This document shows, one piece after another, positions 13,857 to 19,867 of a stretch of 19,867 nucleotides of DNA; the first letter of the stretch is position 1, and each line of letters begins with the position of its first letter. The position numbers and the translations under genes are program-made. This DNA comes from an uncultured Clostridium sp. (lineage in GTDB: Bacteria > Bacillota > Clostridia > TANB77 > CAG-508). The DNA is taken from the NCBI GenBank assembly GCA_946497905.1, contig CAMMMI010000022.1:1-19867 (forward strand). Reading direction: 5' to 3'. The notes beneath the pieces were generated by a model. The model was not told the origin of the DNA, did not search any database, and saw only the letters and a program-made list of their open reading frames with translations.

Positions 13857-13885
13857 TTGCAATAATAAAAAATAGAATATATAAT
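13857..13885 (+). promoter_or_regulatory. Sigma-A promoter of the TetR-acyl-CoA synthetase operon
   Basis: TTGCAA at 13857-13862 and TATAAT at 13880-13885 are separated by 17 nt, 32 nt before the ATG. Confidence 0.7.
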
Positions 13886-13917
13886 AAATACATATTATTT
13901 ATTGAAAGGTAAAAGAT

Positions 13918-14487
13918 ATGAATAAAACAAAAAGGAAAATTTTTGAAACCTCAATGAAACTATTTGCAGAAAAAGGATATGACGCAACAAGCATTGAAGA
14001 GATAACAGCAACAGTGGGAGTGGCTAAAGGAACGTTATATTATCATTTTTCAAGTAAAGAGGAGATTTTTAACTTCTTAGTAGAAGAAGGAATAAAATTA
14101 TTACAAAATAGTATAGATATAAAAACAGCCAAATTTGAAAATCACATAGATAAACTAAAAGCAGTTATTTTAATTCAAATAAAGGTAGTAGTAAAGTATG
14201 AAAACTTAATAAAAATATTATTAAGTCAATTTTGGGGGAATGAATCAAGAAATCAAAAATGCCAAAAACTCATATCAGAATATATTAATAAAATTGAACA
14301 AATAGTAGAAGAAGGAATACAAAAAAATGAAATCATAAAAGGTGAACCAGAGATAATTGCTTCAGAAATTTATGGTTTGATTGCAACTAGTTTAGCATAT
14401 AAATTAAGAACAGGAAAAGAAATAAAAATAATGGATTTATATAAAGAATTTGAAAATACAATAATAAAAGGTTTAAAAATAAATTAA
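13918..14487 (+). CDS. TetR/AcrR family transcriptional regulator
   Basis: The 189-aa protein has a canonical TetR DNA-binding domain in residues 3-50: KIFETSMKLFAEKGYDATS, then EEITATVGVAKGTLYYHFSSKEEIF. An all-helical ligand domain follows that I cannot assign to a ligand. The ATG at 13918 follows AAAGGT. The acyl-CoA synthetase gene begins 20 nt after its stop, so the pair is one operon. A fatty-acyl-CoA-responsive repressor of its own operon is a reasonable inference (compare Bacillus FadR), but only the DNA-binding domain is directly supported. Confidence 0.93.
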   Translation: MNKTKRKIFETSMKLFAEKGYDATSIEEITATVGVAKGTLYYHFSSKEEIFNFLVEEGIKLLQNSIDIKTAKFENHIDKLKAVILIQIKVVVKYENLIKILLSQFWGNESRNQKCQKLISEYINKIEQIVEEGIQKNEIIKGEPEIIASEIYGLIATSLAYKLRTGKEIKIMDLYKEFENTIIKGLKIN

Positions 14488-14506
14488 TAATAGAGGGGAA
14501 AAAAGC

Positions 14507-16222
14507 ATGAGAGAGCAAATATATAAAAATGAGGGATATAAAGATTTAAAAGAAATGTTAAAGAAGACTGGAGAAAAATATGGAGATTTACCAGCATATA
14601 TTTTTAGGACTGAAGAAGAAGGAAAATTTAGAAATATAACACACAAAGAATTTAGAGATGATATTAATGCACTAGGAACTAAATTGATTAATATGGGATT
14701 AAAAAATAAAAGAATAGCTGTAATATCAGAAAATAGATATGAATGGGGAGTAGACTATTTAGCAACAGTAACAGGAGTAGGAATTGTAGTTCCACTAGAT
14801 AGAGCTTTACCAGGCAATGAAATTGAAAATTTAATGATACGTTCAGAAGTAGAAGCAATATTTTATTCTAATAAATATGATGAGACTATGAATAGAGTAA
14901 AAGAACAGGGAAATACAAATGTTAAATATTTTATATCAATGGATTTAGAAAAAGAAGAAAATGGAGTTTATTCACAAAAGGAATTAATAGAACAAGGTAA
15001 AAAATTATTAGAAGAAGGAAATACAGAATTTTTAAATGCAGAAATAGATGCAGAAAAAATGAGTATAATGTTATTTACATCTGGAACAACAGCAATGTCA
15101 AAAGCAGTAATGTTATCACATAAAAATATATGTGCAAATTTAAAAGATATTACAGCAGTAATAAAATTATATACAACAGATAGATTTTTATCATTTTTAC
15201 CATTACATCATACTTTTGAATGTACAGTAGGATTTTTATATCCTGTATCTATTGGTGGAGCTATAGCATTTTGTGATGGTATTAGACATATTGCAGAAAA
15301 TATAAAAGAATATCAAATAACAGCAATGATATCAGTTCCTATATTATTTGAATCAATGTATAAAAAAGTAATGAAAGGAATAGAGAAAAAAGGTAAATTA
15401 GAAACAGTAAAAAAAGGAATTAAAATTAGCAATTTTCTATTAAAATTCGGAATTGATATTAGAAAAAAACTTTTCAAAGAAATACATGATAATTTAGGAG
15501 GAAAAGTAAGATTATTTGTAGCAGGTGGGGCAGCATTAGATCCAGATGCAGAAAAAGGCTTTAATGAATTAGGATTTACAATGTATCAAGGATATGGACT
15601 AACAGAGACTTCTCCAGTTGTAGCAGCAGAAGATGATAAATATAGAAGATTAGGCTCTATAGGAAAAGCATTTCCAAGTTTAGAAGTAAAAATTGATGAA
15701 CCTGATGAGGACGGAATAGGTGAACTTATGGTTAAAGGTGATACAGTAATGCTTGGATATTATAACAATGAAGAAGCTACAAAAGAAACTATTGAACCAG
15801 ATGGATGGTTTCATACAGGAGATCTAGCAAAAATAGATAAAGATGGATATATATTTATTTCAGGAAGAAAGAAATTTGTAATAGTATTAAAAAACGGAAA
15901 AAATATTTTCCCAGAAGAAATTGAATTTTTAGTAAATAAAATAGAAGGAATAAAAGAGTCTTTTATATATGGTAGACCAGAAGATGATGGAGATTACAAA
16001 ATATGTGCAAAAATTGTTTATGATAAAGATCAAATGAAAGAATTGTACAATTTAGAAAATGAAGAAGAAATAAAAGATTTTATATGGAAAGAGATTAAAA
16101 AAATAAACAAAACAATGCCAGCATATAAATATATCAGGGATATAATTGTTACTGATAAAGAATTAATAAAAACAACTACTCAAAAAATAAAAAGATTTGA
16201 AGAAATAAAAACAGTAATGTAA
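14507..16222 (+). CDS. AMP-forming acyl-CoA synthetase (long-chain fatty acid-CoA ligase type)
   Basis: The 571-aa protein is an adenylate-forming enzyme expected to activate a fatty or other carboxylic acid with ATP and transfer it to CoA. The P-loop A3 motif is LFTSGTTAMSKAVMLSH near residues 189-205. The A5 motif is YQGYGLTETSPV at 360-371, A7 is GWFHTGDLAKIDKDGY at 433-448, and A8 is SGRKKFVIVLKNGKNIFPEEIE. The A10 lysine is Lys560 in TTTQKIKRFEE. The length is normal and all core motifs are present. AGAGGGG lies before the ATG. It is co-transcribed with a TetR regulator and ends at a hairpin terminator. The chain length of the substrate cannot be read from the sequence. Confidence 0.92.
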   Translation: MREQIYKNEGYKDLKEMLKKTGEKYGDLPAYIFRTEEEGKFRNITHKEFRDDINALGTKLINMGLKNKRIAVISENRYEWGVDYLATVTGVGIVVPLDRALPGNEIENLMIRSEVEAIFYSNKYDETMNRVKEQGNTNVKYFISMDLEKEENGVYSQKELIEQGKKLLEEGNTEFLNAEIDAEKMSIMLFTSGTTAMSKAVMLSHKNICANLKDITAVIKLYTTDRFLSFLPLHHTFECTVGFLYPVSIGGAIAFCDGIRHIAENIKEYQITAMISVPILFESMYKKVMKGIEKKGKLETVKKGIKISNFLLKFGIDIRKKLFKEIHDNLGGKVRLFVAGGAALDPDAEKGFNELGFTMYQGYGLTETSPVVAAEDDKYRRLGSIGKAFPSLEVKIDEPDEDGIGELMVKGDTVMLGYYNNEEATKETIEPDGWFHTGDLAKIDKDGYIFISGRKKFVIVLKNGKNIFPEEIEFLVNKIEGIKESFIYGRPEDDGDYKICAKIVYDKDQMKELYNLENEEEIKDFIWKEIKKINKTMPAYKYIRDIIVTDKELIKTTTQKIKRFEEIKTVM

Positions 16223-16236
16223 TAATTAAAATATAG

Positions 16237-16295
16237 AAGTATTTAATAGAAATTTTAAAAATATTTAAAATTTTTGAATTAAATACTTTTATAAT
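16237..16295 (+). terminator. Terminator of the TetR-acyl-CoA synthetase operon
   Basis: AAGTATTTAAT (16237-16247) pairs with ATTAAATACTT (16278-16288), and an inner AAATTTTAAA/TTTAAAATTT stem stacks on it. TTTTATAATT follows. Confidence 0.65.
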
Positions 16296-16383
16296 TGCTA
16301 AAAAATAAGAAAAACAATGTTTTTTGTAATAATTTTGTAATATTTCTGTAACACAAATATAAAATAAAAATTAAAGGTTTTAC

Positions 16384-16412
16384 TTGTAGTTTTTTGTTGT
16401 TTACTGTATAAT
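16384..16412 (+). promoter_or_regulatory. Sigma-A promoter of the coiled-coil protein gene
   Basis: TTGTAG at 16384-16389 and TATAAT at 16407-16412 are separated by 17 nt. The ATG is about 60 nt further on. The rest of the 16296-16473 intergenic stretch shows nothing recognisable. Confidence 0.6.
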
Positions 16413-16473
16413 AATAATTGTAATAATAAAAAGTAAAAAGCAATCACGCGTAAGATAAAGGAGGTAATTTACA

Positions 16474-17325
16474 ATGTCTAAATCTGGCATAGTAAATGTA
16501 AGAATGGTTATAACAGAGGAAAAAATATTATCAAATATAGATAAAATACAAAAATTAATAAATCCAAATAGTAAAAAACAAATAGTTCAATTAGAAGAAG
16601 ATACATATTTTAAGGATTTAATAGAATCAGTAAAATCATATTTAATAGAATATCCAAAAAAGAAAAATTTTCCTGTAAGTGTATATAAAGCAGCTTATGG
16701 ATTAGTTGAGTATGCGACAAACCAATTTGAGGAAAATACTAAAAAAATAGAAGAATTAATAAGACAAAGAGAAGAGAATATTGCTTTAGCTGGAAAACTA
16801 AAAGAAATATTAGAAGTAGTAGAAAATAAAGAAAAAGACTGGAAAGATCAAGTTAAAAAATCAGAAGAAGATTTTTCAGAAGATATAATAGAAACATTAA
16901 CAATAATAGGAAAAAGAAGAAGTAATAATACAGAAGAATACAAAGATGCTCAAAAATTATTAAATGCAAGAATTAATAATTTAGAATCAAATTTACATAT
17001 AGAAATAGATATGGAAAGAATCGAAGATAGATCAAAAGCTTTAAGCTATATAGGAATAGAAGTTGCAGACGCGTTAAAATCTATACCAGTACCAGTAGAA
17101 GAAACAAATAATCAACCTGTAGAAGAAGTACAACCTCAAGTTCAAAATGTAGAAGAAACACAACAAGAAGAATATGTACAAGAAACAACTTTTGAAGCTA
17201 AACCAAGTCTATGGCAAAGAATAAAAAATAGCAAATTTGTAAGAACTTTAAGATATATAACAAAAATTAGAGTAGTATTGGATTATTCAGCACTTCCAGA
17301 AGGAAGAGGAGAGAGTAATAATTAA
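16474..17325 (+). CDS. Uncharacterised coiled-coil protein with conserved basic C-terminus
   Basis: The function of this 283-aa protein is not recognised. It begins MSKSGIVNVRMVITEEKILS. A helical, charged region follows, with likely coiled coils at about residues 75-125 (FEENTKKIEELIRQREENIAL then KLKEILEVVENKEKDW) and 150-180. Residues 205-235 are a Glu/Gln/Val/Pro-rich linker (VEETNNQPVEEVQPQVQNVEE). The last 45 residues are basic and structured: KPSLWQRIKNSKFVRTLRYI, then KIRVVLDYSALPEGRGE. There is no signal peptide and no clear membrane helix. The start has an ideal AAGGAGG ribosome binding site, and the gene has its own promoter and terminator, so it is probably well expressed. The amphipathic basic C-terminus could bind a membrane or a partner protein; that is inference. 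Confidence 0.75.
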   Translation: MSKSGIVNVRMVITEEKILSNIDKIQKLINPNSKKQIVQLEEDTYFKDLIESVKSYLIEYPKKKNFPVSVYKAAYGLVEYATNQFEENTKKIEELIRQREENIALAGKLKEILEVVENKEKDWKDQVKKSEEDFSEDIIETLTIIGKRRSNNTEEYKDAQKLLNARINNLESNLHIEIDMERIEDRSKALSYIGIEVADALKSIPVPVEETNNQPVEEVQPQVQNVEETQQEEYVQETTFEAKPSLWQRIKNSKFVRTLRYITKIRVVLDYSALPEGRGESNN

Positions 17326-17327
17326 TA

Positions 17328-17377
17328 AAAAAGGCTTTTAAATTTAGAAAAAATACAACAAATTTAAAAGTCTTTTT
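17328..17377 (+). terminator. Terminator of the coiled-coil protein gene
   Basis: AAAAAGGCTTTTAAATTT (17328-17345) and AAATTTAAAAGTCTTTTT (17360-17377) form an 18-bp stem with one G-U pair and a 14-nt loop, ending in a T-run right after the stop codon. Confidence 0.85.
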
Positions 17378-17437
17378 AAATTATAGAAAATGCAATTGTG
17401 TATTGCAAATAAAATATGAATTAAAAAATATAAATTA

Positions 17438-17466
17438 TTGAAAAACATAAAATAATATTATATAAT
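17438..17466 (+). promoter_or_regulatory. Sigma-A promoter of mtnN
   Basis: TTGAAA at 17438-17443 and TATAAT at 17461-17466 are separated by exactly 17 nt, 23 nt before the start codon. Confidence 0.7.
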
Positions 17467-17489
17467 GCATTAAAAAAGAGGTGATGTTT

Positions 17490-18182
17490 ATGAAATATAT
17501 AGGTATAGTAGTAGCAATGGCAGAAGAAAGAGACGCAATACAAAATTTAATGGAAGATATTGAAATAAAAGAGAGTTCAGGTTTAAGATTTATTATAGGA
17601 AAAATACAAAATAGAAATGTAATATTAGTTACATGTGGCGTAGGAAAAGTAAATGCAGCAAGAACAACGCAAGTATTAATTAATAAATTTGATATAAGTT
17701 GTATAATGAACATAGGTGTAGCAGGAGCAATACAATTATTTTTAGATATAGGAGATGTAGTAATAGCAAAACACGTAGTGCAACATGATTTTGACATCAC
17801 AGCTTTTGGTCATAGCAAAGGATATATAACAGGAGTAGGAGATAAAATTATATGTGATAGAGGTCTAATAGACGAATTTGAAGAAGTAATAAAAAGTATT
17901 CCAGAAAGAAGTTATAAAATCAAGGTAGGAATTGTAGCTACTGGAGATATATTCTGTACTGAACCTTGGATGAAGGAAAAAATAAATGGAAAGTTTAATG
18001 CAGATGTTGTAGATATGGAATGTGGAGCAATAGCACAAGTAAGTTATTTAGAAAATATACCATTTATAGCAATAAAAACAGTTTCAGATATACCAAATAA
18101 CGAAAATGCAAGAACATTTGATGAGAATATAAAATTAGCATCAAAAAGATGTGCAAATATACTGTCAGAATATTTAAGGTAG
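17490..18182 (+). CDS. mtnN: 5'-methylthioadenosine/S-adenosylhomocysteine nucleosidase
   Basis: The 230-aa enzyme cleaves adenine from methylthioadenosine, S-adenosylhomocysteine and 5'-deoxyadenosine, recycling products of SAM use. IGIVVAMAEERDAI at the N-terminus carries the Glu13 that matches Glu12 of E. coli MTAN. TCGVGKVNAARTTQ and NIGVAGAI are the phosphorylase-fold loops. VVDMECGAIAQ (Met176, Glu177) binds the ribose, and Asp200 in KTVSDIPNN is the catalytic acid. The ATG at 17490 is chosen because AAGAGGTG sits 6 nt upstream; GTG 17481 and ATG 17484 overlap that site. It is a single-gene unit with a good promoter, followed by the third copy of the 33-bp repeat. Confidence 0.95.
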   Translation: MKYIGIVVAMAEERDAIQNLMEDIEIKESSGLRFIIGKIQNRNVILVTCGVGKVNAARTTQVLINKFDISCIMNIGVAGAIQLFLDIGDVVIAKHVVQHDFDITAFGHSKGYITGVGDKIICDRGLIDEFEEVIKSIPERSYKIKVGIVATGDIFCTEPWMKEKINGKFNADVVDMECGAIAQVSYLENIPFIAIKTVSDIPNNENARTFDENIKLASKRCANILSEYLR

Positions 18183-18183
18183 A

Positions 18184-18216
18184 AAAATTGCCAAAGGGGA
18201 CGGGCTATTTTGGCAC
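18184..18216 (+). repeat. 33-bp REP-like repeat, copy 3
   Basis: It starts one base after the mtnN stop codon and is identical to copy 1 at 3518-3550, in the same orientation. The hairpin TGCCAAA/TTTTGGCA within it is followed by CAGTTTTT, so it may also serve as the mtnN terminator. Confidence 0.9.
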
Positions 18217-18232
18217 AGTTTTTACGAAATAA

Positions 18233-18262
18233 TTGAATAAATTAAATAATTAAGTGTATAAT
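18233..18262 (+). promoter_or_regulatory. Sigma-A promoter of the Ord-like gene
   Basis: TTGAAT at 18233-18238 and TATAAT at 18257-18262 are separated by 18 nt, 24 nt before the start codon. Confidence 0.6.
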
Positions 18263-18286
18263 CTATATATTAAAGGAGGTATATTT

Positions 18287-19345
18287 ATGGATAAAAAAAC
18301 AAAAGTAATCCAATATGGTACAGGAAAAATGAGTGTTTATACAATGAGATATGTTTACGAAAAAGGTGGAGAAATAGTAGGAGCTATAGATGTTAATCCA
18401 GATGTTATAGGAAAAGATATTGGAGAAATTATGGGAGTAGAAAATAAAGGAGTAACAGTTACATCAGTGGAAAATGCAGAAAAATTGATTACAGAAACTA
18501 AGCCAGATGTAGTAATAGTAACTACTATGAGTTTATTAAGTGATGTAGAAGAAGCACTAATGTTATGTGCAAAATTAGGAGTAAATGCAATAACTACATG
18601 TGAAGAGGCATTTTATCCAATGAATTCAAATCCTGTGGCAACAAAGAAAATTGATGAAATAGCAAAACAAAATAATTGTACAATAACAGGAAGTGGATAT
18701 CAAGATATATATTGGGGACAACTTGTATCTAGCATTGCAGGTTCAACTCAAACAATCAAAAAAATAAAAGGTAGTTCAAGCTATAATGTAGAAGATTATG
18801 GAATAGCATTAGCAAAAGCACATGGTGCAGGTTTAACACTAGAACAATTTGATAAAGAAGTGGCATCAGTGGATAAAATATCAGATGAAGAAAGACAAGC
18901 TATAATAAATAAAGGAGAATATTTACCATCATATATGTGGAATGTAAATGGCTGGTTATGTGCAAAATTAGGATTAACGGTAAAATCACAAACACAAAAA
19001 ACAGTACCACAAACATATAAAGAAGATATCTATTCACAAACATTAGGAATGACAGTAAAGGCAGGAGATACAACAGGAATGAGTGCTATAGTAACAACTC
19101 AAACAGAAGAGGGAATTACATTAGAAACACAATGTATAGGTAAAGTGTATTCAAAAGAAGATTTTGATAAGAACGAATGGACAATAGAAGGAGAGCCAAA
19201 TACAACACTTGTAATAAATAGACCATCAACAGTAGAATTAACATGTGCAAGTGTAGTAAATAGAATTCCAGATGTAATAAATGCAAAACCAGGATATATT
19301 CCTACTGAAGAAATAGGAGAATTAAATTTCAAATTAAAAATATAA
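18287..19345 (+). CDS. NAD(P)-dependent dehydrogenase, 2,4-diaminopentanoate dehydrogenase (Ord)/dihydrodipicolinate reductase-like
   Basis: The 352-aa protein begins with a Rossmann fold: KVIQYGTGKMSVYTMRYVYE near residues 6-25, then VGAIDVNPDVIGKDIGEIMG. KPDVVIVTTMS near 81-92 and NAITTCEEAFYP near 114-125 follow. The pattern, including the Y-G-T-G loop, TCEE and GSGYQDIYWG, is that of the clostridial Ord family. Ord oxidises 2,4-diaminopentanoate in ornithine fermentation. The other ornithine-pathway genes (oraE, oraS, ortA, ortB) are not beside it here, so the true substrate may be another amine. ATG 18287 has AAAGGAGGT 6 nt upstream; an upstream in-frame ATG at 18254 lies in the promoter and was not used. 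Confidence 0.7.
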   Translation: MDKKTKVIQYGTGKMSVYTMRYVYEKGGEIVGAIDVNPDVIGKDIGEIMGVENKGVTVTSVENAEKLITETKPDVVIVTTMSLLSDVEEALMLCAKLGVNAITTCEEAFYPMNSNPVATKKIDEIAKQNNCTITGSGYQDIYWGQLVSSIAGSTQTIKKIKGSSSYNVEDYGIALAKAHGAGLTLEQFDKEVASVDKISDEERQAIINKGEYLPSYMWNVNGWLCAKLGLTVKSQTQKTVPQTYKEDIYSQTLGMTVKAGDTTGMSAIVTTQTEEGITLETQCIGKVYSKEDFDKNEWTIEGEPNTTLVINRPSTVELTCASVVNRIPDVINAKPGYIPTEEIGELNFKLKI

Positions 19346-19411
19346 CCTATTGTTATAAATATACAAATAGATATAGATAACAACATTTGAGTTAGTTTAC
19401 AATAAAATTCT

Positions 19412-19438
19412 AAAAAAGCTTGATTTTCAAGCTTTTTT
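19412..19438 (+). terminator. Intrinsic terminator of the Ord-like gene
   Basis: AAAAAAGCTTGA, loop TTT, TCAAGCTTTTTT form a perfect 12-bp stem with a terminal T-run. Confidence 0.9.
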
Positions 19439-19443
19439 ATGGT

Positions 19444-19467
19444 AAAATAACTATATAGTTATTTTTT
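19444..19467. repeat. 22-bp perfect palindrome followed by T-run
   Basis: AAAATAACTAT and its reverse complement abut directly (19444-19465). It lies between the preceding terminator and the next ribosome binding site, where it could be a second terminator or an operator. No clear sigma-A promoter is visible for the next gene. Confidence 0.55.
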
Positions 19468-19484
19468 AATAAGAGAGGTGAAAA

Positions 19485-19502
19485 CTTAGAATTAATTCTA
19501 AG
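19485..19502 (+). promoter_or_regulatory. 18-bp palindrome between ribosome binding site and start codon
   Basis: CTTAGAATTAATTCTAAG is perfectly palindromic. It lies between AGAGAGGTG (19472-19480) and the ATG at 19511. Folded out in the mRNA, it would shorten the 30-nt gap between ribosome binding site and start codon to 12 nt. Confidence 0.4.
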
Positions 19503-19510
19503 TAAAATAT

Positions 19511-19801
19511 ATGGGAAAATTAATAGATGTAATAAAACAATTTTGGACTCCAGATCCAGTTGAAGAAATATCAGAAAAAGAAATAGATGAAAAAATGAGT
19601 AAAGAAATGGAAAAAACAAATAAAAGAATCCAAAAATTAGAAAAAGATTTAAATTTAGAACATATAAAAGTAGCAACAAAAAGTCCTAGAATAAAGAAAA
19701 CAACAATAAACTCAGAACAAAAAAATAGAGAAGAAGATAAAATAGCAGAAAATTCAAATAACCAAAAAGGGCAAATTAATGATAATGAATTAACAATATA
19801 A
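19511..19801 (+). CDS. Small charged coiled-coil protein, uncharacterised
   Basis: The 96-aa product has a short conserved-looking N-terminus, MGKLIDVIKQFWTPDPVEEI. A Lys/Glu-rich helix follows, likely coiled coil at about residues 22-52 (EIDEKMSKEMEKTNKRIQKLE), and then a polar, probably disordered tail of about 40 residues. No family is recognised. The N-terminal FWTPDP segment could be an amphipathic membrane-binding helix. The start at 19511 lacks a close ribosome binding site; AGAGAGGTG lies 30 nt upstream with a palindrome between. The rest of the window (19802-19867) shows no supported gene. Confidence 0.6.
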   Translation: MGKLIDVIKQFWTPDPVEEISEKEIDEKMSKEMEKTNKRIQKLEKDLNLEHIKVATKSPRIKKTTINSEQKNREEDKIAENSNNQKGQINDNELTI

Positions 19802-19867
19802 TAAATACAGGGAACAGGATAAAGACATGAAAAAATTTTTCAAAGCCTGAAAATAATATAAAAATCA

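Noticed and set aside
19827..19850. ATG-started frame MKKFFKA at the right edge
   Set aside because: It stops after seven codons, too short to support as a gene.

Overview
The window looks like a chromosomal piece of a spore-forming, very AT-rich Firmicute of the class Clostridia. The evidence is a near full-length spoIVA (spore coat ATPase), strong AAGGAGG ribosome binding sites, A/T-ended codons nearly everywhere, and Clostridia-type families (DUF421 plus DUF4363, Lon-like AAA_32 protease, Ord-like dehydrogenase, GITLI prepilins). I cannot name a genus from the sequence.

Layout. 1-385: a decayed or partial reading frame running off the left edge on the minus strand, then a dense set of hairpins, including a 107-bp MITE-like inverted repeat. 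386-1864 (-): spoIVA, with a possible sigma-E promoter. 2250-4351 (+): a UDP-sugar pyrophosphorylase and a left-handed beta-helix acyltransferase-like protein, separated by two inverted copies of a 33-bp repeat that occurs again at 18184. 4352-9600 is the accessory and most eroded part: a truncated prepilin; a DUF1016/YhcG-type PDDEXK nuclease with a palindrome inside its coding region that is repeated almost exactly just after its stop codon; remnants of a replication-type HTH gene joined to the tail of a mobilization protein; a GLUG-repeat prepilin-like surface protein (-); a decayed reading frame (-); and an XRE regulator reading away from it across a two-operator divergent promoter. 9597-11189: a four-helix YvlD-type membrane protein (-) and a DUF421-DUF4363 operon (+) ending in a 22-bp-stem hairpin. 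11291-13681 (-): a Lon-like ATP-dependent protease. 13918-16222 (+): a TetR regulator and an acyl-CoA synthetase in one operon, with a palindrome in the divergent region. 16474-19801 (+): an uncharacterised coiled-coil protein, MTA/SAH nucleosidase, an Ord-like dehydrogenase and a small charged protein, most with their own good sigma-A promoter and terminator.

The housekeeping genes are mostly single transcription units. The region 4350-9500 appears to be a graveyard of integrated elements. Only the YhcG nuclease, the GLUG protein and the XRE regulator remain intact there. The strongest leads are the palindrome shared between the nuclease gene and its 3' flank, the paired TTGCGA-N4-TCGCAA-type operators at 8880-8950, and the 33-bp REP-like repeat. 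No rRNA, tRNA, CRISPR array or intact transposase was seen.
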